From positions 1 to 64,000 of the forward strand of contig NZ_JAGPXX010000034.1 in the NCBI RefSeq assembly GCF_018070345.1: a DNA stretch of 64,000 nucleotides, in the 5' to 3' direction. The notes under the pieces are model-generated. The model searched no databases, was not told where the DNA came from, and saw only the letters and a program-made list of their open reading frames with translations. Numbering within the stretch: the first letter of the stretch is position 1; each line of letters begins with the position of its first letter. Positions 57,149 through 64,000 of the stretch are shown here, in pieces. This DNA comes from Streptomyces sp. F63 (lineage in GTDB: Bacteria; Actinomycetota; Actinomycetes; Streptomycetales; Streptomycetaceae). Made by a program: the position numbers and the translations under genes.

Positions 57149-58186
57149 TCAGGGCCTCCGCGCGGGCGCCGCCGAGCTGTGCCGGACGATCAGCTCCGTC
57201 GCCAGCTCGACCCGCGGGGAGTCCAGTTCCTCGCCCCGGGCCTGGCGCAGCACCGTCCGCGCCGCGACCTTCCCCATCTCGGCCAGCGGCTGCCGCACCG
57301 TCGTCAGCGGCGGGGAGGACCACCGCATCTCGGGCAGGTCGTCGAAGCCCACGACGCTCACGTCGTCGGGCACCCGCAGTCCCCGGCGGCGCAGCGCCTC
57401 GATGGCGCCCAGGGCCATCTGGTCGCTGGAGGCGAAGATCGCGGTGGGGGGCTCGGGCAGGTCCAGCAGTTTCTGCGCGCCGGTGAAGCCGGACTCGTGG
57501 TAGAAGTCGCCGCCCACCATCAGCTCGTCCAGGGCGGGGATTCCCGCCGCCTCCAGCGCGGTGCGGTAGCCGTCCATCCGGGCCCGGCTGCACAGCAGCC
57601 GCATGGGGCCGCCGATGAAGCCGATCCGGCGGTGCCCGAGCTCCAGCAGGTGTTCGGTGGCGGCCATGCCGCCCGCCCAGTTGGTGGCGCCCACGGTCGG
57701 GGCGTCCAGGGAGGGGGAGCCGGCCGGGTCCACCACCACGACGGGGACGTCCAGCCGCCGCAGTTCCTTCTGGAGCAGCGGTTCCAGCGCGGAGGTCACC
57801 AGGATGACGCCGTCGGAGGCGCGGTCCCGCAGGTTCTCCAGCCACTGCCGGGTGGCACCCGCCCGGCCGTGGGTGGCGGAGACGACCGTGCCCATGCCGG
57901 CCGCGTGTGCCACCTCCTCCACACCGCGGATGATCTCCACGGCCCAGGGGCTGTCGAGATCGCTGAAGACCAGGTCGATCAGCCCGGCCCCCTCCCGGCC
58001 GGCGCTGCCCCGCCGCTGGTAGCCGTGGCGGCGGAGGAGGTCCTCCACCTTGGCGCGGGTCTCCGGCGCCACGTCGGACCGGCCGTTGACCACGCGCGAG
58101 ACCGTCGGGACGGAAACCCCCGCTTCCTGTGCGATCGCCGTGATCGTGACCTTGGGTCGCGACTGCCCGGCTTCGTCGACCGCCAT
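57149..58186 (-). CDS. LacI family transcriptional regulator
   Basis: This 345-residue repressor has an N-terminal LacI helix-turn-helix, VTITAIAQEAGVSVPTVSRVVNGRSDVAPETRAKV, followed by a periplasmic-binding-like sugar domain with LVFSDLDSPWAVEIIRGVEEVA, GHRRIGFIGGP and VSVVGFDDLPEMRW. The ATG at 58186 has AAGGAGG four bases upstream, an excellent site; the frame is open further upstream without support. It lies upstream of the sugar operon in the same direction and should repress it in the absence of the inducing sugar. An operator-like motif also lies just upstream of this gene, so autoregulation is likely. Confidence 0.93.
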   Translation of the reverse strand: MAVDEAGQSRPKVTITAIAQEAGVSVPTVSRVVNGRSDVAPETRAKVEDLLRRHGYQRRGSAGREGAGLIDLVFSDLDSPWAVEIIRGVEEVAHAAGMGTVVSATHGRAGATRQWLENLRDRASDGVILVTSALEPLLQKELRRLDVPVVVVDPAGSPSLDAPTVGATNWAGGMAATEHLLELGHRRIGFIGGPMRLLCSRARMDGYRTALEAAGIPALDELMVGGDFYHESGFTGAQKLLDLPEPPTAIFASSDQMALGAIEALRRRGLRVPDDVSVVGFDDLPEMRWSSPPLTTVRQPLAEMGKVAARTVLRQARGEELDSPRVELATELIVRHSSAAPARRP

Positions 58187-58209
58187 GGAACCTCCTTGCA
58201 CCACACCCG

Positions 58210-58288
58210 TTGACGGGTGTCCCAACCAGCTCTAGCGTTCCCGGCGCAGCCTCCGAAAACTTGCAGCATTCTTCCGGAAAACTGGAAG
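58210..58288 (+). promoter_or_regulatory. promoter and operator-like motif opposite the LacI gene
   Basis: TTGACG (58210-58215) and TAGCGT (58233-58238), 17 bases apart, form a good plus-strand promoter directed at the truncated secreted frame. Downstream, CTTCCGGAAAACTGGAAG (58271-58288) is a dyad with arms CTTCC and GGAAG and shares CTTCCGGAA with the operator of the sugar operon. The LacI protein may therefore control both. Confidence 0.55.
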
Positions 58289-58312
58289 CGCGTGAAGCTG
58301 AGAGGGAACCTC

Positions 58313-58459
58313 ATGAATTTACTGCGCCTTCGCAGGGCCGCGGTGGCGGCTCTCGCCACGACCGCCCTGCTCGGTGGTCTCGGCGCCGTCTCGGCAACGC
58401 CCGCGAGTGCCGCTGAGACCTCCGGAGGGGCCCCCGGCAGACTCACTGCAGAACGCTGA
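58313..58459 (+). pseudogene. truncated start of a secreted protein gene
   Basis: A 48-codon frame starting at ATG 58313 (after GAGAGGGA) encodes a classical signal peptide: MNLLRLRRAAVAALATTALL, then a helical stretch to ASA-AE, a typical cleavage site. Only 14 residues follow before a stop codon. It has its own promoter and an operator-like site shared with the sugar operon, so it was probably the start of a secreted hydrolase gene, now decayed. One frame on, the sequence continues TLSEAAAAGR, which faintly recalls mature GH10 xylanases; this is a weak resemblance. Alternatively it is a tiny secreted peptide. Confidence 0.5.
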
Positions 58460-58809
58460 GCGAGGCTGCTGCGGCCGGCCGGCCGGGCGGTCCCACCTGC
58501 GAGCGTACAGTCGCCACGCAGTTCAGCCGGTTCTTGGGAGGAACCCCGGGTGTTCACATCCGGGAGGAATCGCATCTTCCGGTCCCGGGCCGCGCAGCGG
58601 TCCCCGTGGCGGGATGGCAGCACCACCTGCCCGGACGCGGCGGTGACCGCCGGGGAGACAGCCGCGGAACAGCGACCGCACCGCATGGCTCCGGCGCGCC
58701 CCGGCCCCCGAGGGACCGGTGGCGCGCCGGACGCGTGTGCGGACGAGGACGCGGATGAGGACGACGGCGGCGGCAGCGGCAGCGGCAGCGGTGCCGGCCG
58801 CGACGGCCG
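58460..58809. other. decayed or non-coding spacer
   Basis: The 350 bases between the truncated frame and nirD contain no intact gene. A plus-strand frame in the next phase continues for about 290 bases with loss of coding character and ends near 58758, as expected from a decayed gene. A run of GGCAGC units lies around 58772-58798. Confidence 0.5.
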
Positions 58810-59220
58810 TCAGCCCCGGCGCGCGGTGTACGCGGGCACGGCCACCGAGGCGTCGTCCAGGCACCGGCCGGTGGCCAGGTCGAAGCGCTGCTTGAGCAGT
58901 GGCGAGGCGACGAACGGCCGCCCGTCCCGCCCGGTGCGGCCGATCAGCCCGCGGGAGAGGACGTAGGCGCCGGTGAACGGGTCCTGGTTGCCGATCGCGT
59001 ACACCGCGCCCGCCCGGTCCAGGAAGACGGCCGCCTGCCGCCCGTCCGGCAGCAGCACCGCCACCCCGCGGCCGGGCGTGAGGCCGGTGGTGTCGCAGAC
59101 CGCGTGCCAGCGGTTGCCGACCAGCAGCTCGACACGGGCCGCGGTGGCGGCGGCCGTACCGGCGGCTGCCGGAGCGGTCCGGTCGAGCCGGTCCAGGGTG
59201 GTCTCGGGTGCGAGCGTCAT
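58810..59220 (-). CDS. nirD: nitrite reductase (NADH) small subunit
   Basis: This 136-residue protein is the small subunit of the assimilatory nitrite reductase. It has the Rieske-like fold, with VAVLLPDGRQAAVFLDRAGAVYAIGNQDPFTGAYVLSRGLIG and SPLLKQRFDLATGRCLDD. The Fe-S cysteine and histidine ligands are absent, as is usual for bacterial NirD. It overlaps the end of nirB by four bases (ATGA) and is the last gene of the operon. An alanine-rich N-terminal stretch precedes the fold. Confidence 0.93.
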   Translation of the reverse strand: MTLAPETTLDRLDRTAPAAAGTAAATAARVELLVGNRWHAVCDTTGLTPGRGVAVLLPDGRQAAVFLDRAGAVYAIGNQDPFTGAYVLSRGLIGRTGRDGRPFVASPLLKQRFDLATGRCLDDASVAVPAYTARRG

Positions 59221-61934
59221 CGGGCGGAGCTCCCTTCGAGGGTGCGGACGGGGAGGACGGGGCCGGCCAGGATGTCCAGATCCGGCTTGACCTGGTCGCG
59301 CTCGGGTACGAAGCGCACGGACGGGTCGGGGGTGCCCGGGGCGTTGACGAAGGAGACGAAGCGGCGCAGCCGCTCCGGGTCCTCCAGCGTCGCGCCCCAC
59401 TCGTCGCGGTAGCCGGCGACGTGGTCGGCCATCAGCCGCTCCAGCTCGCCGCAGATGCCGAGCGAGTCGTGCACCACCACGTCCCGGACGTGGTCCAGGC
59501 CCCCGTCGATCCGCTCCAGCCAGACGGAGGTGCGCTCCAGCCGGTCGGCGGTGCGGATGTAGAACATCAGGAACCGGTCGATGAGGCGGACCAGTCCGGC
59601 GTCGGACAGATCCTGGGCGAGCAGGTCGGCGTGGCGCGGGTCGGCGCCGCCGTTGCCGCCGACGTACAGGTTCCAGCCGTTCGAGGTGGCGATCACCCCG
59701 AAGTCCTTGCCGCGCGCCTCCGCGCACTCCCGGGCGCAGCCGGAGACGGCGGACTTCAGCTTGTGCGGCGAGCGCAGGCCCCGGTAGCGCAGCTCCAGCT
59801 CGATGGCCATCCGCACCGAGTCCTGCACGCCGTAGCGGCACCAGGTCTGCCCGACGCAGGACTTCACGGTGCGCAGCGCCTTGCCGTAGGCGTGCCCGGA
59901 CTCGAAGCCGGCGTCGACCAGCCGGGCCCAGATCTGCGGGAGCTGGTCCACGCTGGCGCCGAACAGGTCGATCCGCTGCCCGCCGGTGATCTTCGTGTAG
60001 AGCCCGAAGTCGCGGGCCACCTCGCCGATCACGATCAGCTTCTCCGGGGTGATCTCACCGCCGGGGATGCGCGGGACGACCGAGTAGGAGCCGTTGCGCT
60101 GGATGTTGGCGAGGAAGTGGTCGTTGGTGTCCTGGAGGGCGGCCTGCTCGCCGTCCAGGACATAGCCGTCGGCACCGATGGAGGGGGCGAGGGAGGCGAT
60201 GATCGAGGCCACGGCCGGCTTGCAGATCTCGCAGCCGTCGCCGCCGCGCGCCTCCTCGCGGCCGTGCTCGTCGAGCACCTGCGCGTAGGTGGTCAGCCGC
60301 CGCACCCGGACGATCTCGTACAGCTCGGCGCGGGTGAGCGCGAAGCAGCCGCAGAGGCCCTTGTCGACGCTGACGCCCCGGGCCTCCAGCTCGTCGTTGA
60401 CGAGCGTGGTGAGGACCTTGACGCAGCTGCCGCAGCCCGTGCCGGCCTTGGTGCACTTCTTGACCTCGGGCACCGTGGTGCAGCTGTGCTCCGTGACGGC
60501 GCCGCGGATGCTGCCCTTGGTGACGTTGTGGCAGCTGCAGATGACGGCCTCGTCGGGCAGCGCGGACGGCCCCAGCGCGGCCGGCGCCCCGGCCCCCGCG
60601 GGCAGCACGAGCTGCTCGGGCGGCACCGGCGGCACGGAGCCGGTGAGCGGGCGCAGCATGCCGTAGGCGTCCGCGTCGCCGACCAGGACGCCGCCGAGCA
60701 GCGCCCCGTCGGAGCCGACGACCAGCTTCTTGTAGACGCCGGAGCGGGAGTCGGAGTAGACGACGTCGAGGCAGCCCTCGGTGGTGCCGTGCGCGTCGCC
60801 GAAGCTCGCCACGTCCACGCCGAGCAGCTTGAGCTTGGTGGAGGTGTCGGCGCCGGTGAAGGCGGCCTCCGCGCCGGCGATGGCGGCGGCGGCGGTCTCG
60901 GCCATCTCGTATCCGGGGGCGACCAGGCCGTAGACCTTGCCGTCGGCGGCCAGCGCGCACTCGCCGATGGCGTAGACGGCCGGGTCGGAGGTGCGGCAGC
61001 TCGCGTCGACGGTGATGCCGCCGCGCTCGCCGACCGCCAGGCCGCAGTCCCGGGCGAGCTGGTCGCGGGGGCGGATGCCGGCGGAGAAGACGACGAGGTC
61101 GGTGGCGAGCGCGGAGCCGTCGGAGAGCGTCATGCCGGTGACCGAGCCGCCGTCGCCGGCGGTGATCTCCTGGGTGCCGACGCCGGTGTGCACCTCGACG
61201 CCCATCTCCTCGATCGTGCGGCGCAGCGCGGCGCCGCCGCCTTCGTCCACCTGCACGGGCATCAGCCGGGGCGCGAACTCCACGACGTGCGTCTCCAGGC
61301 CGAGGCCCTTGAGCGCCCCGGCGGCCTCCAGGCCGAGCAGGCCGCCACCGACGACCGCGCCGGAGCGGGAGTTCTTCGCGTACTCCTCGATGGCGAGCAG
61401 GTCCTCGATGGTGCGGTACACGAAGCAGCCCTCGGCGTCCTTGCCGGGCACCGGCGGGACGAAGGGGTACGAGCCGGTGGCGAGGACGAGGGTGTCGTAC
61501 CGGAGCGTGCGCCCGGCGCGCGAGGTGACGGTGCGCGCCTCCCGGTCGACGGCCACGACCGGATCGCCGAGGTGCAGCTCGATGCCGTGCCGCTCCATGA
61601 ACTCCGGCTCGCCGAGCGCCAGATCCCCGGGTGTGCGGCCGGTGAAGTACGAGGTGAGCTGGACCCGGTCATAGGCGGCGCGGGGCTCCTCGCAGAACAC
61701 GGCGACGCGTGCCCGCTCCGTCAGCCCGCGGTCGGCGAGGGCCTCCAGGAAGCGCTGGCCGACCATGCCGTGGCCGACGAGGGCGAGGGTGGGACGGTCG
61801 GTGGCGCCGGTGCCGTCGGCGGCGGTGGTGGCCGTGGCGATGCCCGGGGCGGTGCCCGTGCTCGCGGCGGGCATCCCGTTCACGCCGTTCACGCCGGTCA
61901 CGGCGTTGAGGCGGGTCGTCTGGTCGGGTGCCAT
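59217..61934 (-). CDS. nirB: nitrite reductase (NADH) large subunit
   Basis: This 905-residue flavoprotein reduces nitrite to ammonium with NAD(P)H in the cytoplasm. The FAD domain starts LALVGHGMVGQRFLEALADRGL and holds LATGSYPFVPPVPG and AIGECALA. Two bacterioferredoxin-type [2Fe-2S] segments follow, CSCHNVTKG with CTKAGTGCGSC, and CGCF with CEIC. The C-terminal sirohaem and [4Fe-4S] domain has CVGQTWCRYG and CARECAEA. The ATG at 61934 is chosen because GGAGG stands eight bases before it; the ATG at 61952 lacks a binding site. It starts one base after the stop of the preceding oxidoreductase gene. A repetitive N-terminal leader of about 45 residues precedes the FAD domain. Confidence 0.94.
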   Translation of the reverse strand: MAPDQTTRLNAVTGVNGVNGMPAASTGTAPGIATATTAADGTGATDRPTLALVGHGMVGQRFLEALADRGLTERARVAVFCEEPRAAYDRVQLTSYFTGRTPGDLALGEPEFMERHGIELHLGDPVVAVDREARTVTSRAGRTLRYDTLVLATGSYPFVPPVPGKDAEGCFVYRTIEDLLAIEEYAKNSRSGAVVGGGLLGLEAAGALKGLGLETHVVEFAPRLMPVQVDEGGGAALRRTIEEMGVEVHTGVGTQEITAGDGGSVTGMTLSDGSALATDLVVFSAGIRPRDQLARDCGLAVGERGGITVDASCRTSDPAVYAIGECALAADGKVYGLVAPGYEMAETAAAAIAGAEAAFTGADTSTKLKLLGVDVASFGDAHGTTEGCLDVVYSDSRSGVYKKLVVGSDGALLGGVLVGDADAYGMLRPLTGSVPPVPPEQLVLPAGAGAPAALGPSALPDEAVICSCHNVTKGSIRGAVTEHSCTTVPEVKKCTKAGTGCGSCVKVLTTLVNDELEARGVSVDKGLCGCFALTRAELYEIVRVRRLTTYAQVLDEHGREEARGGDGCEICKPAVASIIASLAPSIGADGYVLDGEQAALQDTNDHFLANIQRNGSYSVVPRIPGGEITPEKLIVIGEVARDFGLYTKITGGQRIDLFGASVDQLPQIWARLVDAGFESGHAYGKALRTVKSCVGQTWCRYGVQDSVRMAIELELRYRGLRSPHKLKSAVSGCARECAEARGKDFGVIATSNGWNLYVGGNGGADPRHADLLAQDLSDAGLVRLIDRFLMFYIRTADRLERTSVWLERIDGGLDHVRDVVVHDSLGICGELERLMADHVAGYRDEWGATLEDPERLRRFVSFVNAPGTPDPSVRFVPERDQVKPDLDILAGPVLPVRTLEGSSAR

Positions 61935-61935
61935 C

Positions 61936-63648
61936 TCAGCAGCCTCCGTCATGGGTCAGCAGATGGAGCAGGGGAGCGGAGGGCAGCGGCTCGTCGCCCT
62001 CCCAGGTGCGGGCGAGCGCGCCGACAGTGCCGAGATCGCCGAGAAGGATTCCGCCGACAAGCCGGTCGCCGCGGACCACGACCTTGCGGTACGCGCCGCG
62101 CGTGGCGTCGGAGAGATGGATGACGTCGTCCCCGGGGGCGGGGGTGGTCTCGCCGAAGGCGGCGAGGTCGAGCGGGCCGGCGGCCGCACCGGCTCCGGCT
62201 CCGGCTCCGGCTTCCGGGGCGAGGCCGGCTTCCGGGGCGGCGCCGGACGCAGCGGCCGGTCCGGCCGGGGCTCCGGAGCTGCCCGGGCGCGGGCCGGACG
62301 CGGTGGTTCCCGGGGCCGCGGCCGCTGCCGCCGCGACGGCGGCCGGTGTGGCGGCCCCGGCGGGGACGGCTCGCGGCTCCGGTCGCCGCGAATCCGGGCG
62401 CGAGGCGGACGCTTTGCCGTCGGCCGCCGGGGCCGGGACGGGGGGCAGAGCCGCGACGGGCCCCGCGGCGGTACCGGAGCCGGAATCCGTGCCCGCGGCC
62501 GCTTCGCGCACCCGGGCCGTCCGGCCGGTGGCGGCGGCGCCGTTGCCGCCGTCACCGGCCGGTGACGGGCCGGGCCAGGCCGGCAGGCTGAGCCGGGTCA
62601 GCGCCCGGGTGCCCCGGTAGCGCGGGGCCGGACCGCCCGCGGTGGCCCCGGTCAGCACCCGGGCCAGCACGTCGGCCTGTTCCTGCGCGGCGCCCGCCAG
62701 TCCGTAGACGGTGCCGCCGTGCTCCGCGCAGTCGCCGATGGCGTGGATGCGGGGGTCGCCGGTGCGCAGTTCGTCGTCGACGACGATGCCGCGTGCGACC
62801 GTCAACCCGGCCGCCAGGGCGAGGCCCGTGCGGGGCCGCACCCCGCAGGCGAGGACGACGATCTCGGCGTCGAGCCGGAAACCGTCGGCGAGCTCCACGG
62901 CGGTCACCTCGCGGGCGGACGAGCCGCCGTCCCGGGTGACGCTCCGGGTGCGCAGTCCGCGGACCCGGCACTCGGTGTGCACCTCCACGCCCAGCGCCTC
63001 CAGGTGGCGGCGGAGCATGCCGGAGGCGTCGGCGTCGAGCTGCCGTTCCATGAGGTGCTCGCCCTGCTGCGCCAGCACGACCTGGGCCCCGCGCCGGGCG
63101 AGGGCCCGGGCGGCGGAGACGCCGAGCAGCCCGCCGCCGATCACCACGGCGCGCACGCCGGGGCGCGCGGCCTCGGCGAGCTCCCGGCAGTCGTCGAGGG
63201 TCCGGAAGGGGTGCACACCGGACGGCAGCTCGCCGCCGTCGGGCTCGAACAGGCCGCGCAGGGGCGGCAGTACGGGGTTGGAGCCGGTGGCCAGCACCAG
63301 CGCGTCGTAGGGGACGCGCCGCCCGTCGTCGCAGAGCACCAGCCGGGCGTCGCGGTCGATCCGCACGGCGCGCACGCCGGTCAGATGCCGTACGGAGGCG
63401 CCGGGGGCGGGGACGGGCAGGGCGATCACCTCGGGCCCGTACCGTCCCGCGAGGACGTCCGCCAGCAGGACCCGGTTGTACGGACCGTGCGGTTCCTCGC
63501 CGATGACGGTGACGTCGGCGCCGCCGGCGGGGGCACCGCCGCCGAGGGCGGTCAGCTGCTGCACGAGCCGGGCACCGGCCATGCCACCGCCGATCACCAC
63601 GATGCGACGGCGGCCCGGGTCCCGGTCCGGCTCCTGGTACGAGGTCAT
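61936..63648 (-). CDS. FAD-dependent pyridine nucleotide-disulphide oxidoreductase (nitrite reductase accessory)
   Basis: This 570-residue protein is a NirB-like flavoprotein without the sirohaem domain, thought to supply electrons or a scaffold to nitrite reductase. FAD binding is in IVVIGGGMAGARLVQQL, the NAD(P)H domain is in VRAVVIGGGLLGVSAARALARRG and HAIGDCAEHGG closes the FAD site. Between residues about 355 and 491, a low-complexity linker of 137 Ala/Pro/Gly/Ser residues splits the C-terminal domain (LDLAAFGETTPAPGDDVIHL follows). No such linker is needed in the family. The ATG at 63648 has no ribosome binding site and lies next to the predicted transcript start, so the mRNA is likely leaderless. 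Confidence 0.88.
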   Translation of the reverse strand: MTSYQEPDRDPGRRRIVVIGGGMAGARLVQQLTALGGGAPAGGADVTVIGEEPHGPYNRVLLADVLAGRYGPEVIALPVPAPGASVRHLTGVRAVRIDRDARLVLCDDGRRVPYDALVLATGSNPVLPPLRGLFEPDGGELPSGVHPFRTLDDCRELAEAARPGVRAVVIGGGLLGVSAARALARRGAQVVLAQQGEHLMERQLDADASGMLRRHLEALGVEVHTECRVRGLRTRSVTRDGGSSAREVTAVELADGFRLDAEIVVLACGVRPRTGLALAAGLTVARGIVVDDELRTGDPRIHAIGDCAEHGGTVYGLAGAAQEQADVLARVLTGATAGGPAPRYRGTRALTRLSLPAWPGPSPAGDGGNGAAATGRTARVREAAAGTDSGSGTAAGPVAALPPVPAPAADGKASASRPDSRRPEPRAVPAGAATPAAVAAAAAAAPGTTASGPRPGSSGAPAGPAAASGAAPEAGLAPEAGAGAGAGAAAGPLDLAAFGETTPAPGDDVIHLSDATRGAYRKVVVRGDRLVGGILLGDLGTVGALARTWEGDEPLPSAPLLHLLTHDGGC

Positions 63649-63670
63649 ACGGAGAGCGTGCGCGGCGGCT

Positions 63671-63708
63671 GTTTCCCGACCGCATCCCCGCTGTTTCCCC
63701 CCGGCAAC
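63671..63708 (-). promoter_or_regulatory. GlnR operator of the nitrite reductase operon
   Basis: Read on the minus strand, GTTGC-N6-GAAAC-N6-GATGC-N6-GAAAC occupies 63708-63671 with exact six-base spacers. This is the two-site GlnR pattern (gTnAC-n6-GaAAC twice) known from Streptomyces nitrogen genes, including nirB. Both GAAAC halves are perfect and both gTnAC halves are degenerate. A CACGCT box (63660-63655) follows, so transcription would begin near the ATG at 63648. The operon should be activated by GlnR when nitrogen is limiting. Confidence 0.85.
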
Positions 63709-63770
63709 GCTGCCCTCAGCGGGCCCCGCCCCTCACTGTGAGCCGGATCGGCTCCCGTGGGGCCGCGGTG

Positions 63771-64000
63771 TCAGGCCGCCGCCCTGAACTGCCGGCGCAG
63801 GTAGGCGTCGAAGACACCGGCACCGAACAGCCGGCGGATCTGCACCAGCAGCCGGGCGGCGGGCGTGATCACATAGCGGGTTCGCGGACGCGCTCCGGTG
63901 GCGGCGCGCTCGATGACCTCGGCGACGGCCTCGGGCGGGGCGGACAGCGTCCGCGACCGGTAGGACCGGGCCATCTGCTGGTCCATCGCGTCGTTCAGCC
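63771..64000 (-). CDS. short-chain dehydrogenase, C-terminal part (cut by window end)
   Basis: The frame is open from the window edge to a stop at 63771 and encodes the last 76 residues of a protein. The end, with PEAVAEVIERAATGARPRTRYVITPAARLLVQIRRLFGAGVFDAYLRRQF, matches the C-terminal helices of SDR-family oxidoreductases, where YVITPAARLL is a common pattern. The active site lies outside the window, so the assignment rests on the tail. It is transcribed towards the nitrite operon, about 60 bases upstream of the GlnR box, with the same direction. Confidence 0.65.
   Translation of the reverse strand, partial: LNDAMDQQMARSYRSRTLSAPPEAVAEVIERAATGARPRTRYVITPAARLLVQIRRLFGAGVFDAYLRRQFRAAA

Noticed and set aside
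56465..58213. A plus-strand open frame of about 580 codons across the spacer and the LacI gene
   Set aside because: It is antisense to the LacI gene, whose helix-turn-helix and ribosome binding site are clear.
59208..62123. A long plus-strand open frame of about 970 codons opposite nirB and nirD
   Set aside because: It mirrors nirB in antisense. The translated sequence has repetitive low-complexity composition and no domain.

Overview
The window is a piece of a Streptomyces (or very close actinomycete) chromosome. The base composition is very GC-rich, third codon positions are almost all G or C, and GTG and TTG starts are common. The protein set is typical: tricorn protease, an XRE/DUF397/ATPase regulatory trio, HrcA with a CIRCE operator, Zur, a GlnR-type operator, and sugar ABC transporters that lack their own ATPase. 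Gene order over most of the window looks like the conserved Streptomyces core, although I could not align it. Nothing resembles rRNA, tRNA, an insertion sequence or CRISPR.

Layout. (1) 1-18 kb is housekeeping: DNA polymerase III delta subunit, ribosomal protein S20, LepA, a long-chain acyl-CoA synthetase, HemW, DUF3097 and metallo-beta-lactamase-fold proteins, hrcA-dnaJ under CIRCE, a nitronate monooxygenase-like protein overlapping rsmE, a small lipoprotein and tricorn protease. (2) 18.0-23.4 kb is an accessory interval with lower GC in places. It holds a WhiJ-like regulatory trio (DUF397 protein, XRE regulator, divergent ATP-binding protein) and a tightly overlapping three-gene operon: DUF262 protein, AAA ATPase with DUF3696, and an unrecognised 320-residue protein. 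That operon is the best candidate here for an undescribed, probably anti-phage, system. (3) 23.4-34.2 kb is core again: HIT protein, RNase Z, PhoH, YbeY, a CBS-domain membrane protein, a cytidine-deaminase-like protein, Era, leuA behind a leucine-rich leader peptide, a TerB-like protein, RecO and an isoprenyl transferase. (4) 34.2-40.4 kb holds the zinc uptake operon znuA-znuC-znuB-zur with a Zur box, divergent from glyS, then dusB. (5) 40.4-50.2 kb holds a 27-bp tandem repeat inside a possible small glycine-rich reading frame, a GH63-like glycosidase, pyruvate phosphate dikinase, an ArsR-type regulator, a Tat-exported PhoX-like protein and a short-chain dehydrogenase. (6) 50.4-58.5 kb is a carbohydrate locus: GH3 glycosidase, two permeases, a solute-binding lipoprotein and a LacI regulator, plus what looks like the decayed start of a secreted enzyme gene. 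(7) 58.8-63.7 kb is the assimilatory nitrite reductase operon (FAD oxidoreductase, nirB, nirD) behind a well-formed GlnR operator. The window closes inside a short-chain dehydrogenase gene.

How the parts work together. Zinc supply is controlled by Zur, whose gene ends the operon it represses. Nitrite assimilation is tied to nitrogen status through GlnR, heat-shock DnaJ to HrcA/CIRCE, leucine synthesis to attenuation at the leader peptide, and oligosaccharide uptake to the LacI protein. Three transcripts (znuA, the DUF262 operon and the nitrite operon) seem to start at or within a few bases of their start codons, so leaderless translation is likely. Several genes and spacers carry GC-rich low-complexity expansions: in-frame linkers in the FAD oxidoreductase, the dehydrogenase and the GH63 protein, and six short tandem repeats.
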